Part shown: positions 1 through 7,769 of the stretch, piece by piece
How positions within the stretch are numbered: the first letter of the stretch is position 1
How the letters are laid out: each line of letters opens with the position of its first letter
NCBI GenBank assembly: GCA_026993285.1
Contig: JALWTZ010000270.1
Location: 1 to 18,290, forward strand
DNA: 18,290 nucleotides
Origin: Lysobacterales bacterium
Lineage (GTDB): Bacteria; Pseudomonadota; Gammaproteobacteria; Xanthomonadales; S139-57
Direction of reading: 5' to 3'
Program-made: the position numbers and the translations under genes
The notes under the pieces: model-generated
Told to the model about the DNA's origin: nothing
Databases searched by the model: none
What the model saw: the letters and a program-made list of their open reading frames with translations, nothing else

Positions 1-811
1 TGGCCAGGACAACCGGCATGATTCGCAGCCAATCCTGCTTGAAAGTGCCCGGACCATGCTCCGGAAACTCGCGCAGGAAGGAATCGCTGACATCCAGCAC
101 CTTGCCCTCGCGATCATAGATGGTGACATGCATGGGCGTGTTTTCCAGCAGGCCGCTGTACTGCGCAGCCATGTTCTGCAGCGGTCGTGCCAACTTGCGG
201 CTGATCAGGAGCAACAAAAACAGGCCCGTAACAGCAATCAACAATCCAACTATCAGAATGGTATGCCGTACTGCAACCCGCTTGGCCACCAGATCATCCA
301 CGCGCAGACGCATCACCAGCAAACCATCGAACCGACGTTCAAAACCGGACTTGAAGGGCAGAACCAGTTCCTTGATCCAGTGCTGGCCTTCCTGCACAAC
401 CTGAATGGATGCACTGCCCGCACGCGCTTTCGCCTGCAGGTATTGCAACTGCTCGGGTGCAATGCGCAAATCCCGCAATTCCTGATTGCTGTGTGCCAGC
501 ACCTTGCCCTGATGACTGACCACATAGATGGATTCGATCTGCGGGTTGTCCCGAATCAACGCTTCAATCAAACGGCGCAGGTGATGCTTGCCGGCCTGAC
601 TGCTGCGCCCGACCGCGAGACTGACCAGATTGCCCATGGTGCGGACCATGCGATCTTCTTCCTGCTGCAGACTGCGCAGATTCAACCAATAGGCACTGGC
701 CAGCACCAGCAAAATACTGCCAAGCAAAATGCTGCCATAGAGCCAGGCCAGCTGGACCGGCAGGCGCTTCAACAGCCGGGTGGAACGGTTTACAACCGAG
801 GAATTACTCAT
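1..811 (-). CDS. Membrane-bound sensor with PAS domain (3' end beyond the window edge)
   Basis: Reading the minus strand from the ATG at 811 gives 270 codons with no stop before the left edge, so the C-terminal output domain is missing. The N-terminus is basic (TRLLKR), followed by a hydrophobic helix at about 21-43, an extracytoplasmic segment at about 45-180 (PDC/Cache-like, containing SIYVVSHQGKVLAHS), and a second membrane helix at about 184-204. A very short juxtamembrane stretch (KLARPL) leads into a PAS-like start at about 221 (LLENTPMHVTIYDREGKVLD). This architecture is typical of sensor histidine kinases and diguanylate cyclases, and the visible part cannot tell them apart. The start overlaps the stop of the upstream binding-protein gene by 8 bases (ATGAGTAA) with only a weak Shine-Dalgarno, so translation is probably coupled. 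The context suggests it reads the state of that periplasmic protein; that is inference. Confidence 0.8.
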   Translation of the reverse strand, partial: MSNSSVVNRSTRLLKRLPVQLAWLYGSILLGSILLVLASAYWLNLRSLQQEEDRMVRTMGNLVSLAVGRSSQAGKHHLRRLIEALIRDNPQIESIYVVSHQGKVLAHSNQELRDLRIAPEQLQYLQAKARAGSASIQVVQEGQHWIKELVLPFKSGFERRFDGLLVMRLRVDDLVAKRVAVRHTILIVGLLIAVTGLFLLLLISRKLARPLQNMAAQYSGLLENTPMHVTIYDREGKVLDVSDSFLREFPEHGPGTFKQDWLRIMPVVLA

Positions 812-1892
812 CTGTTTGCAGGTTCAGTATCTTGATTTGATGGCTCCATGACGGTTTTCTGGACATCCAGGGCTTGGTAAAGGGAGCGGGTATTTCACCA
901 TACCATCCCTTGTAGCCTTCACGAGTCTGCAAGGTCACCGGGTAGGTGGGCACCTGATACAAAAGGCGGCCATGATCCCCATTCAGCCATTGGACAGCAG
1001 CCCGCACCGTCTGTTCGCCAATGACCGCGCACAGTTGGGCGCTATCCACCAGCAACAGGCCATTTTTACTCAGGCTGGCCACCTGTTCGGGATCTCCATC
1101 GACACTGGCCAGGCGGATATCCCGCCGTCCGGCCTTCTCCAGCTCACGGCGAAAGGCCAGCCCGGCGCCGTCATTGACGGAAAAAACCACATCCACACTG
1201 CCCGGCTGGGGATAATCCCTGAGCAGGGCTTTCGCTGCCTGGCGGCCGGAGACCGGCTCAATGGCCCGATAGGTATGCAACAGGGTATAGGCCTGCCCCA
1301 GATCTTCCAGGGCATCCAGAAAACCGTCCACCCGCAGCACGGTAGAGGAAACCAGTGGATATTCCAGCAACACCAGTCGCAGCACATGCTGGGAGGGGAA
1401 AAGATCGGCGACCACTTCACCAGCGAGATAACCGGCCTGATAGTTGTTGCTGGTCACCAGCCCCGCCAGCTGGCCACCCTCGATAAACTGGTCATAAGCC
1501 AATACCGGGATCTGTTTTCTGTTGGCCTGGCGCAGGGGCTCGGTGAGCGCGGCACTGTCAGCGGGCTGAGCAATCACCAGATCCGGTGTGGTTTTCAGGG
1601 CCTGGTAGAACTGTGCAATTTGCCGCTCCACCCCATCCGGGCCATCACCCGCCACATATTCGGTCAAGACAATGGTGCGCTGCCCGGAATGTTCACGGGC
1701 CTGCTGATTGAATCGCCTGACCTGGCGACGCAGGCCTTCGCGCATGGCCAGCTGCCCGGCAATGGTATCCGACCAGTAGAGCACGCTGATCTTCCAGGGT
1801 GGCTGTGCGGAAGATGCCGTCGCAAGACCCAGCAGGAGTACCCATACGACGATCCGGGTAAAACCGTGCAGGGGATGGAAGCCAATGCTCAT
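804..1892 (-). CDS. Periplasmic sugar-binding-like protein (type-1 fold), probable sensor partner
   Basis: This 362-residue protein begins with a signal peptide: hydrophobic core VVWVLLLGLA and probable cleavage after A29 (ASSA-QP). The rest follows the ribose-binding-protein (Peripla_BP_4) pattern. There is an N-lobe strand KISVLYWSD, a hinge-side DLVIAQPADSAAL (104-116), IPVLAYD (128-134), SNNYQAGYLAGE (148-159), and a C-lobe VVFSVNDGAGLAFRRELEKAG (235-255) followed by LASVDGDPEQVASLSKNG. Proteins of this family bind small sugars or related solutes, and some (LuxP, TorT) work with a membrane sensor rather than an ABC transporter. No permease or ATPase gene is visible nearby, and the next gene encodes a membrane sensor, so a sensory role is favoured. 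Its ATG overlaps the stop of the lipoprotein gene by 4 bases (ATGA). The ligand cannot be deduced from the sequence. Confidence 0.82.
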   Translation of the reverse strand: MSIGFHPLHGFTRIVVWVLLLGLATASSAQPPWKISVLYWSDTIAGQLAMREGLRRQVRRFNQQAREHSGQRTIVLTEYVAGDGPDGVERQIAQFYQALKTTPDLVIAQPADSAALTEPLRQANRKQIPVLAYDQFIEGGQLAGLVTSNNYQAGYLAGEVVADLFPSQHVLRLVLLEYPLVSSTVLRVDGFLDALEDLGQAYTLLHTYRAIEPVSGRQAAKALLRDYPQPGSVDVVFSVNDGAGLAFRRELEKAGRRDIRLASVDGDPEQVASLSKNGLLLVDSAQLCAVIGEQTVRAAVQWLNGDHGRLLYQVPTYPVTLQTREGYKGWYGEIPAPFTKPWMSRKPSWSHQIKILNLQTDE

Positions 1893-3547
1893 CGAACCCG
1901 CTGCTCCATGTGCAACTGCAAACCTGCCTGCTCCACCTGAAGGCGCAGATCGAGCTGATCCAGTTTACGGCTATAGCGATCCAGCTGAACCAAGGCATCA
2001 GGGCGCAAGGACATGGCCTGCATCATCCCGCCCTGCCGACCCATGAGCGCGAAGATGCGCCGCAAGTCCTGCCGCATCCACAACAGCGTACCCGCAGGCT
2101 CGGGGTTCGCGGCCAGCCTGTGTTCCAGCGGCTGCTCCATGCCTTCACCCAGTGCCACGCCCAGTCCATCGTCCGAAACCGCCAGCCAGAGTGGTTGCTG
2201 GAAACGCCCCTGTGCCAGGGTACTGTGCAGGGGCCGGGCCTTGCCATCCGCCGGCCATTGATCTGCCGAAAGCGCGGGTTCCACCATGCTGGCCATGTTG
2301 AGCAGGATCTCGGGCTGTTCCATTTTCAACCAGAACATGGAACGGATGGTCTCCGGAGTCAGCATGGAGCCGTTGAAATCCAGGGAAGCACCCAAGCCCC
2401 TTACCTTGCGTACCAGCCCGGGCAGCGGCTTGTGCGCCAATTGATACCGCAGCCGGTCCAGGGCCTGATAGGAAGGCTTCAGCCATTCACAGCCACGGGG
2501 CACGGGTGCATCCTGCTGCAAGAACCCCTGCACACCTTCATGAAAGGCTTGCAGGTTCAGGGCCAGTTGCAACTCGATCAATCCTTCTGCCTCACCGGGG
2601 GCGACAAAGCGGGAAACCGCAGCCTGAAGAGGCCGTGCGATGGCTGGAGACAATTGCAACAGGCCATCAACCGTCCGGTTGCCGGCGGCATCATCCACCT
2701 GGCTGAAAACCAGGCCAGGGAAAAGATCCAGCCATTGCTGCAGATCCGCCTGGCATTCAGCAGAGCGGGCCTTTTCGGGGATTTCCAGAATCCGCCGCCA
2801 GTTCTGATGCAGCGTATCCTCCTTTTGCAACAAATCCTTGAACAGGCGGCCGGTATCCAGCCAGCCGGCCACCCGACTGAATCCCTGTTGCCGGTAGGAT
2901 TGGGGCAAGGCCGCCAATGCTGCCTTGCGCACATCCTCATTCAACAGTGCATCGCCACCGAGCAGCCGCTCCAGCACGGCCTGCTCCTGTCCGACCGGGA
3001 ACCAGGCCAGCAACAACTGCTGTGCATGCACCAGCCAGATCAACTCCGTTTCCGGCCCCTTGTTGCGGTAGAAGGGCACCCCGGAGAAAGTGGCCCCATC
3101 CCAGCTTTCACCCGCCTCCTGCTGCGCCTGTTTCAGCGCCTCTGCAAAGGCCGGGCCGTCCGCCAGTTCCAGCTGCAACAGCGGCAAGCCATTGCGCCAT
3201 GACCACAGGCCCCGGGCCTTGTCAGCCAGCCCCAGTACCGAAAGCGTGCCGGCCTGCTGATGCTGCTGCAGCCTTTTCAGCAATGCCCGCAGGGGTTTGC
3301 CGGTGCGCACGGGCAGATCACCTCGCGCCATCTGCTCGTCCAGCCCCTGAATCAGCAGGCGGAATTCGTCCTCATCGCGCAAAAACAGGGCTGCATCGGA
3401 ACGCAATTCCATGAACGCGGCCAGATCTGCGAGCTGGCCCACCTTCGAGCCCTGTGTTTCCGCCCGCTGGTCATCCGAACAACCGGCCAACAGGAGAAGC
3501 AGGAGACACCCTGCATGTATCAGCCGCTTGCCGAACCCAACAGACAT
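1889..3547 (-). CDS. Large predicted outer-membrane lipoprotein of unknown function
   Basis: This is a 552-residue protein that I do not recognise with confidence. The frame is open up to an ATG at 3583, but the ATG at 3547 is the best start because AGGGG (3554-3558) sits 6 bases upstream. From there the protein has a lipoprotein signal (GFGKRLIHAGCLLLLLLAGC), with the modified Cys at about residue 23 and Ser at +2, which favours the outer membrane under the E. coli sorting rule. The mature part is soluble and rich in Leu and Gln, with repeated stretches that resemble each other loosely (LFLRDEDEFRLLIQGL; LLLQLELADGPAFAEALKQ; LLLAWFPVGQEQAVLERLL). The overall look recalls DUF3352-type secreted proteins, but this is only an impression. 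It is the first gene of the operon and overlaps the binding-protein gene by 4 bases, so it may act with that protein and the downstream sensor. Confidence 0.7.
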   Translation of the reverse strand: MSVGFGKRLIHAGCLLLLLLAGCSDDQRAETQGSKVGQLADLAAFMELRSDAALFLRDEDEFRLLIQGLDEQMARGDLPVRTGKPLRALLKRLQQHQQAGTLSVLGLADKARGLWSWRNGLPLLQLELADGPAFAEALKQAQQEAGESWDGATFSGVPFYRNKGPETELIWLVHAQQLLLAWFPVGQEQAVLERLLGGDALLNEDVRKAALAALPQSYRQQGFSRVAGWLDTGRLFKDLLQKEDTLHQNWRRILEIPEKARSAECQADLQQWLDLFPGLVFSQVDDAAGNRTVDGLLQLSPAIARPLQAAVSRFVAPGEAEGLIELQLALNLQAFHEGVQGFLQQDAPVPRGCEWLKPSYQALDRLRYQLAHKPLPGLVRKVRGLGASLDFNGSMLTPETIRSMFWLKMEQPEILLNMASMVEPALSADQWPADGKARPLHSTLAQGRFQQPLWLAVSDDGLGVALGEGMEQPLEHRLAANPEPAGTLLWMRQDLRRIFALMGRQGGMMQAMSLRPDALVQLDRYSRKLDQLDLRLQVEQAGLQLHMEQRVR

Positions 3548-3688
3548 ACTCATCCCCTGCTCGATAATCAATCCGGTCATCATAACCGATCAACAGAAAT
3601 GCGGTAAGTATACAAATTCGTAAACCGGGCTTGTTCCTGCCCGGCAAAACCGGCACACTCGGTGGCCACAAGCTCAGGAGCAATAGTC
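3548..3688. promoter_or_regulatory. Divergent intergenic region with shared -10-like palindrome and leader hairpin
   Basis: This 141-base gap separates the lipoprotein operon (minus) from the SRPBCC gene (plus). A GTATAC palindrome at 3608-3613 gives a TATACT box on the minus strand (3612-3607) and a TATACA box on the plus strand (3609-3614). No convincing -35 hexamer is present on either side. A perfect inverted repeat, CCGGGC (3625-3630) and GCCCGG (3639-3644) with an 8-base loop, would fall in the leader of the plus-strand gene. The promoter assignment is inference. Confidence 0.3.
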
Positions 3689-4219
3689 ATGATCAAGAAA
3701 GTATTGTTGGTATTGGGCAGTCTGGTCCTGCTGCTTATTGCGGGCGGCTATCTGCTGCCACAGGAAGTCCGTGTGGAGCGCAGTGTTCAGATCGAACAGA
3801 CACCCGAAAGGATTTTCAGCATTCTCAACAACATGCAGCGCTTCAACGAATGGTCTCCCTGGCATGATCTGGACCCCGACACACGCTATGAATTCTTTGG
3901 GCCGGAGCAAGGGCCCGGTGCCGGCATGCGCTGGCATTCGGACAAGCCGGAAGTCGGCTCAGGCGCACAGATCATCACCACATCCCAGCCTTTTTCACGG
4001 GTGGAACTGGAGCTGGATTTTGGCCCGGAAGGCAAAGCCACGGCGGCCTATGTCATCCGCCCGGTGGAAGGGGGGGCACAGGTGTCGTGGATCATGCACA
4101 GCCGTTTTGGCAACAACCCGGCGGAACGCTACATCGGCCTGGTACTGGACGATCTGGTCGGCCCGGATTTCGAAAAGGGGCTGAAACAACTCAAGGAACT
4201 GGCGGAAGGCAGGCGTTAA
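3689..4219 (+). CDS. Membrane-anchored SRPBCC (polyketide cyclase-like) family protein
   Basis: This is a 176-residue protein with an N-terminal hydrophobic anchor (KVLLVLGSLVLLLIAGGYLL, residues 4-23) followed by a START/SRPBCC-like domain. The domain begins with the usual first strand and helix: VERSVQIEQTPERIFSILNN, then the FNEWSPWHDLDP turn that is highly typical of this group of small 'polyketide cyclase/dehydrase'-annotated proteins. The ATG at 3689 is preferred over an in-frame GTG at 3662 because AGGAG (3676-3680) lies 8 bases before it. SRPBCC domains form a hydrophobic cavity for lipid-like or aromatic ligands; the ligand of this subgroup is not known to me. The gene stands alone, diverging from the lipoprotein operon and converging on pxpA with a 12-base gap. 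Confidence 0.8.
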   Translation: MIKKVLLVLGSLVLLLIAGGYLLPQEVRVERSVQIEQTPERIFSILNNMQRFNEWSPWHDLDPDTRYEFFGPEQGPGAGMRWHSDKPEVGSGAQIITTSQPFSRVELELDFGPEGKATAAYVIRPVEGGAQVSWIMHSRFGNNPAERYIGLVLDDLVGPDFEKGLKQLKELAEGRR

Positions 4220-4231
4220 ACCGAAACGCAT

Positions 4232-4924
4232 TCATTCATCCGCCGCAGCCAGCGCCCGGCGCAATGCGCGTGCAAAATCCACCGCCCTGGGGTGATCACC
4301 ATGCACACAAAGGCTGTGTATCCCCAGCTCGTCCCGCAACCGCCTTGCCTGCATGACTGCCTGTTCCGGCTCGTGCAGCAGGGCTTGCGGGTGTGAACGT
4401 GGCAACAACCGGCCCTGCTCATCATAGCCCCGATCGGCAAAACCCTCGTGGATCACGGTTCCACCCCCAGCCTCCACCAGCCGGGCCAGTTCACCACCGG
4501 GCAAGCTCATCCAGGCCAGAGAAGGATCCAACTGCCAGCCAGCCTCCAGCAGCCATTCGGCCAGGCGCGGATCAGCCACGCTCTGGTTGTACAAGGCACC
4601 ATGCGGCTTGATATAACCGATACGGCCACCCTGCCGCTCCACCTCCCGGGCCAGTCGCTCCAGCTGAACCAGCACCTGGGTTTTCAGCACCTTCTCGGGC
4701 AAGGCCAAAGGGCGCCGGCCAAAATGTTCAGGATCATCATAGCCGGGGTGGGCGCCGATGCTGCAGCCCTGCTCCAGTGCCAGTGAAACCGCCCTGGCCA
4801 TGGTGCGGGCATCGCCCGCATGGGCGCCACAGGCAATATTGGCCTGATCCAGCCAGGGCATGAGGGCTGCGTCATCGCCACAGCCTTCGCCCACATCCGC
4901 ATTCAACCACACGGTCTTGTTCAT
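4232..4924 (-). CDS. pxpA: 5-oxoprolinase subunit A (LamB/YcsF family)
   Basis: This 230-residue protein belongs to the LamB/YcsF family (E. coli PxpA is about 244 residues). PxpA, PxpB and PxpC together hydrolyse 5-oxo-L-proline (pyroglutamate) to glutamate using ATP in the cytoplasm. Family hallmarks are the start LNADVGEGCGDD, then QANIACGAHAGDARTM, GAHPGYDDPEHFGRR, YIKPHGALYN, HEGFADRGYDEQGRLLPRS and LCVHGDHP; these contain the conserved Asp and His residues of this carbohydrate-deacetylase-like fold. The start at 4924 was chosen because the ATG overlaps the pxpC stop (ATGA, 4921-4924) and has AGAGG 7 bases upstream (4932-4936). The frame itself runs 10 codons further up. It is the last gene of the pxpBCA operon. 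Confidence 0.93.
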   Translation of the reverse strand: MNKTVWLNADVGEGCGDDAALMPWLDQANIACGAHAGDARTMARAVSLALEQGCSIGAHPGYDDPEHFGRRPLALPEKVLKTQVLVQLERLAREVERQGGRIGYIKPHGALYNQSVADPRLAEWLLEAGWQLDPSLAWMSLPGGELARLVEAGGGTVIHEGFADRGYDEQGRLLPRSHPQALLHEPEQAVMQARRLRDELGIHSLCVHGDHPRAVDFARALRRALAAADE

Positions 4925-5847
4925 CCATCTGCCTCTGCAAACAATCGCTGCCAATGGCGCAGCCAGCCATCACGAACCGCAAGGGCCTTTCGGGGTGAAA
5001 CCGCCTCGAAACGGACCGGCTGGCCAGGACGAGCCTGTGCCAGTTTCCACAAGTCCCACTCCAGTACAACCGCCAGTTCCGGATAGCCACCGGTAGTCTG
5101 CGCATCCGCCTGCAGCACCATGGGCAGGCCGGAAGGTGGTACCTGTATCGTACCGGGCAACACCATGCGCGAGGGCAGATGAATTTCCGGTACAGGCAAG
5201 GGTTCACCCTGCAACAGCGTGGCCATGCGCCCACTGCCGGAAGCCACCTGCCAGGAGGCGGTCAGCAATGCTTTCCAGGCAGCCTGCCCCAGGCACTCGC
5301 ATGCCGGGCCGGGCAACACACGCACACCAAGGTCATTCTCCGGCAGGCGCAGGCCGCGGCTGCGCACCTCGCCCTGCCGCACTTCCACGGGCAGGCGATC
5401 ACCCGCCTGCAACGCCCGGCCCTGCCAACCGCCCAGGCCGGCAAAGAGATCCGTGGATACACTGCCCAGCACCGGCCTGGCCTGAAAACCACCCGCTACC
5501 GCCAGATAGGCAAACAGGCCCGCTCGCAGGCCTTTCAGCTTCAGCGTATCACCTGTCTGCAGCACAATGGGCCAGCCCGGCCAGCAAGGCCGGTCATTGC
5601 GCAGGATGCGCGGCAACCCACCGGCTACCGCCACAGTCACCGGTTTCAGCGCACGCAGCTCCAGCAGCCCTTGCGCCACCTCCAGTACCGGCGCATCCGG
5701 CGGATTGCCCACCAGCCAGTTGACATGGAACTGTGCCGGACGATCCATGGTGCCCGCCCGAGCCAGCCCCCAGTGGCGAAAGCCACAACGACCGGCATCC
5801 TGCAGTGTAGTCAACGGTCCGGCCTGCATGACTTCCAGCGTACTCAT
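4921..5847 (-). CDS. pxpC: 5-oxoprolinase subunit C (KipA, biotin-dependent carboxyltransferase-like family)
   Basis: This 308-residue protein is close in length to E. coli PxpC (310). It matches the KipA/AHS2 family: the start EVMQAGPLTTLQDAGRCGFRHWGLARAGTMD, then NWLVGNPPDAPVLEVAQG, and the C-terminal GTIQVPPSGLPMVLQADAQTTGGYPELAVV, all conserved in the family. It acts with PxpA and PxpB in ATP-dependent hydrolysis of 5-oxoproline. The start at 5847 is supported by GGAGG (5855-5859) at 7 bases and by the ATGA overlap with pxpB (5844-5847). The downstream overlap with pxpA is of the same kind, so the three subunits are probably translated in a coupled way. No unusual feature was seen. Confidence 0.93.
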   Translation of the reverse strand: MSTLEVMQAGPLTTLQDAGRCGFRHWGLARAGTMDRPAQFHVNWLVGNPPDAPVLEVAQGLLELRALKPVTVAVAGGLPRILRNDRPCWPGWPIVLQTGDTLKLKGLRAGLFAYLAVAGGFQARPVLGSVSTDLFAGLGGWQGRALQAGDRLPVEVRQGEVRSRGLRLPENDLGVRVLPGPACECLGQAAWKALLTASWQVASGSGRMATLLQGEPLPVPEIHLPSRMVLPGTIQVPPSGLPMVLQADAQTTGGYPELAVVLEWDLWKLAQARPGQPVRFEAVSPRKALAVRDGWLRHWQRLFAEADG

Positions 5848-6497
5848 GCACCGGCCTCCGGCACAAGGCGTACACGGTCACCGGGCAACAGCAGGGCTGG
5901 TGGTTGCTTGTCGGGATCAAACAGACGAACACCGGTACTGCCCAGCAGATGCCATCCACCAGGGCTGGAGAACGGATAAATGGCCACGAAGGCCCCGGCC
6001 ATGGCCAGGGTGCCAGCCGGCACCCGTTCACGCGGGTGTGTGCGTCTTGGCAGCTGCAGCTTGCCCGGCAAGCCACGCATGTAGGGAAAGCCGGGCTGGA
6101 AACCGGTAAACCAGACGCGGTATTCCACCGCGGCCAGCTGTTCAACCAACTCAACGGGCTGTAGCCGGCAGCGTTCGGCCACTTCCGGCAGGTCCGGCCC
6201 GTCAAAAACCACCGGAATGCGGTGCAGGCACCCGGTTTCCTCCGGGTGAGCCACGGCTGCAAAAGTCTGGCGCAACTGTCGTGGCCAGTGGCCTTCTGGG
6301 TCCGGCTCATGTAACAAGAGCCCCAGGGAACCGTCCCCCACCACCACCTCCTGCACCGCCGGGTGGGCACGCAACTGCTCGGCCATGGCCAGCAGGCGGC
6401 GCTGTTCAGGCCAGCTGCCCTCCTCACTCACTTGCAGCAACCAGCCGCGTTCGTGCAGGGGGTGAATTTCCACGGTGGCGCACTTTTTCTTCTCCAT
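5844..6497 (-). CDS. pxpB: 5-oxoprolinase subunit B (KipI/AHS1 family)
   Basis: This protein of about 217 residues (E. coli PxpB 218) belongs to the KipI/AHS1 family. Conserved blocks are the N-terminal VSEEGSWPEQRRLLAMAEQL, the central VWFTGFQPGFPYMRGLP, LQLPRRTHPRERVPAGTLA and the C-terminal IYPFSSPGGWHLLGSTG near the end. It is the first gene of the pxpB-pxpC-pxpA operon and supplies one subunit of the 5-oxoprolinase complex. The start is uncertain: an in-frame TTG at 6503 and an ATG at 6497 lie close together, neither has a good Shine-Dalgarno, and a GTG 10 codons further in would also leave the domain intact. The ATG is given here as the conventional choice. Confidence 0.92.
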   Translation of the reverse strand: MEKKKCATVEIHPLHERGWLLQVSEEGSWPEQRRLLAMAEQLRAHPAVQEVVVGDGSLGLLLHEPDPEGHWPRQLRQTFAAVAHPEETGCLHRIPVVFDGPDLPEVAERCRLQPVELVEQLAAVEYRVWFTGFQPGFPYMRGLPGKLQLPRRTHPRERVPAGTLAMAGAFVAIYPFSSPGGWHLLGSTGVRLFDPDKQPPALLLPGDRVRLVPEAGA

Positions 6498-6634
6498 GCA
6501 CAAAAACTAACATATCATCAGCCACTTGCCTGCCTCTCCCAAAATATCCTTGGACAGCCCTGCCAGCCTTCCCGTAAAATTCGGCAAGTTTGCCTGCGGA
6601 AAAGTGGGCGGTTCCGGCTTCCAAGAGGTGTTTC
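6498..6634. promoter_or_regulatory. Divergent pxp/car promoter region with palindrome in the carA leader
   Basis: The gap between pxpB (minus) and carA (plus) carries a plausible sigma-70 promoter for carA: TGGACA (6551-6556), an 18-base spacer and TAAAAT (6575-6580), predicting transcription from about 6587. A perfect 12-base inverted repeat, GGCAAGTTTGCC (6583-6594), overlaps the predicted start site and could be an operator or a short leader stem. No clear ArgR box or pyrimidine attenuator (hairpin plus T-run) was seen. For the pxp side only weak -10-like sequence is present. Confidence 0.45.
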
Positions 6635-7765
6635 GTGCAACATACTGCAATTCTGGTGCTGGCTGACGGCAGTGTATTCCGCGGCCTCTCCCTTGGCGCG
6701 CCCGGTGTTCGGGTGGGCGAAGTGGTTTTCAATACGGCCATGACTGGCTATCAGGAGATTCTCACCGACCCTTCCTATTGCCGGCAGATGGTCACCCTGA
6801 CCTATCCCCACATCGGCAATACCGGCTGCAATACGCTGGATGAAGAGTCCGATGACATTCACGCAGAAGCCCTGATTATTCGTGACCTGCCCGAGCGGCA
6901 CAGCAATTTCCGCGCGGAAGAAAGCCTGCAGGACTATCTGCGCCGCAATGATGTCTGCGGCATCTGTGAGATCGATACCCGCCGGCTGACCCGGATCCTG
7001 CGTGACAAGGGCTCGCAAAACGGCTGCCTGATGGCTGGTGGGGAACTGGACGAAGCCCGTGCCCTGGAACTGGCTCGAGGTTTTCCGGGCCTCTCCGGTA
7101 TGGATCTGGCACAGGAAGTGACCTGCACCCAGGCCCACGAGTGGACGGAAGGCAGCTGGCAACTGGAAGACAACGCGCACAGTCACCCGGAAACCGGTCG
7201 TTTTCATGTGGTGGCCTATGATTTCGGCATCAAGCGCAATATCCTCCGCCTGCTGGCCGACCGGGGTTGCCGCATTACCGTGGTACCCGCCACCACCTCC
7301 GCCGAGGACGTGCTGGCCCTTGAGCCGGACGGCGTGTTTCTTTCCAACGGCCCCGGCGACCCGGAACCCTGTGACTACGCCATTGACGCCATCCGCACGC
7401 TACTGGAGAAAGACCTGCCCATTTTTGGCATCTGCCTGGGCCATCAGTTGCTGTCTCTGGCCTGCGGCGCACAAACGGAAAAGATGAAATTCGGCCATCA
7501 CGGGGCCAATCACCCGGTACAGGATCTGGCCAGCGGGCAGGTGATGATTTCCAGCCAGAACCACGGTTTTGCCGTGGCGGAAGCCAGCCTGCCGACTGTG
7601 CTGGAACCCACCCACCGTTCCCTGTTCGATGGCAGCCTGCAAGGCATTCGCCACCGGGAAAAACCGGCCTACGGTTTTCAGGGCCACCCGGAAGCCAGCC
7701 CCGGCCCGCACGATGTGCAGCCGGTATTCGACCCTTTCATTCAAGCCATGCAAGCGAGGAGCTGA
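6635..7765 (+). CDS. carA: Carbamoyl phosphate synthase, small (glutaminase) subunit
   Basis: This 376-residue protein (E. coli CarA 382) hydrolyses glutamine and channels ammonia to CarB for carbamoyl phosphate, the shared precursor of arginine and pyrimidines. The N-terminal CPSase domain starts at once (ILVLADGSVFRGLSLGAPG) and includes NTAMTGYQEILTDPSY. The C-terminal class I glutamine amidotransferase domain shows SNGPGDPEPC, the nucleophile Cys267 in FGICLGHQLL, and His351/Glu353 in FQGHPEASPGP, so the catalytic triad is complete. The GTG at 6635 was chosen because it gives the family length and has AGAGG (6624-6628) 6 bases upstream; the frame extends to a TTG at 6590 that would add 15 unrelated residues. 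It is the first gene of the car-greA operon. Confidence 0.97.
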   Translation: MQHTAILVLADGSVFRGLSLGAPGVRVGEVVFNTAMTGYQEILTDPSYCRQMVTLTYPHIGNTGCNTLDEESDDIHAEALIIRDLPERHSNFRAEESLQDYLRRNDVCGICEIDTRRLTRILRDKGSQNGCLMAGGELDEARALELARGFPGLSGMDLAQEVTCTQAHEWTEGSWQLEDNAHSHPETGRFHVVAYDFGIKRNILRLLADRGCRITVVPATTSAEDVLALEPDGVFLSNGPGDPEPCDYAIDAIRTLLEKDLPIFGICLGHQLLSLACGAQTEKMKFGHHGANHPVQDLASGQVMISSQNHGFAVAEASLPTVLEPTHRSLFDGSLQGIRHREKPAYGFQGHPEASPGPHDVQPVFDPFIQAMQARS

Positions 7766-7769
7766 TTCC

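Noticed and set aside
56..835. 259-codon plus-strand open frame at the left end
   Set aside because: The minus strand encodes a coherent two-helix sensor in this stretch; the plus-strand product is Gln-rich with no recognisable domain.
972..3202. Long plus-strand open frames (972-1940 and 1910-3202) opposite the lipoprotein and binding-protein genes
   Set aside because: Translations are Gln/His/Gly-rich and featureless; the minus-strand frames have signal peptides, family motifs and ATGA junctions.
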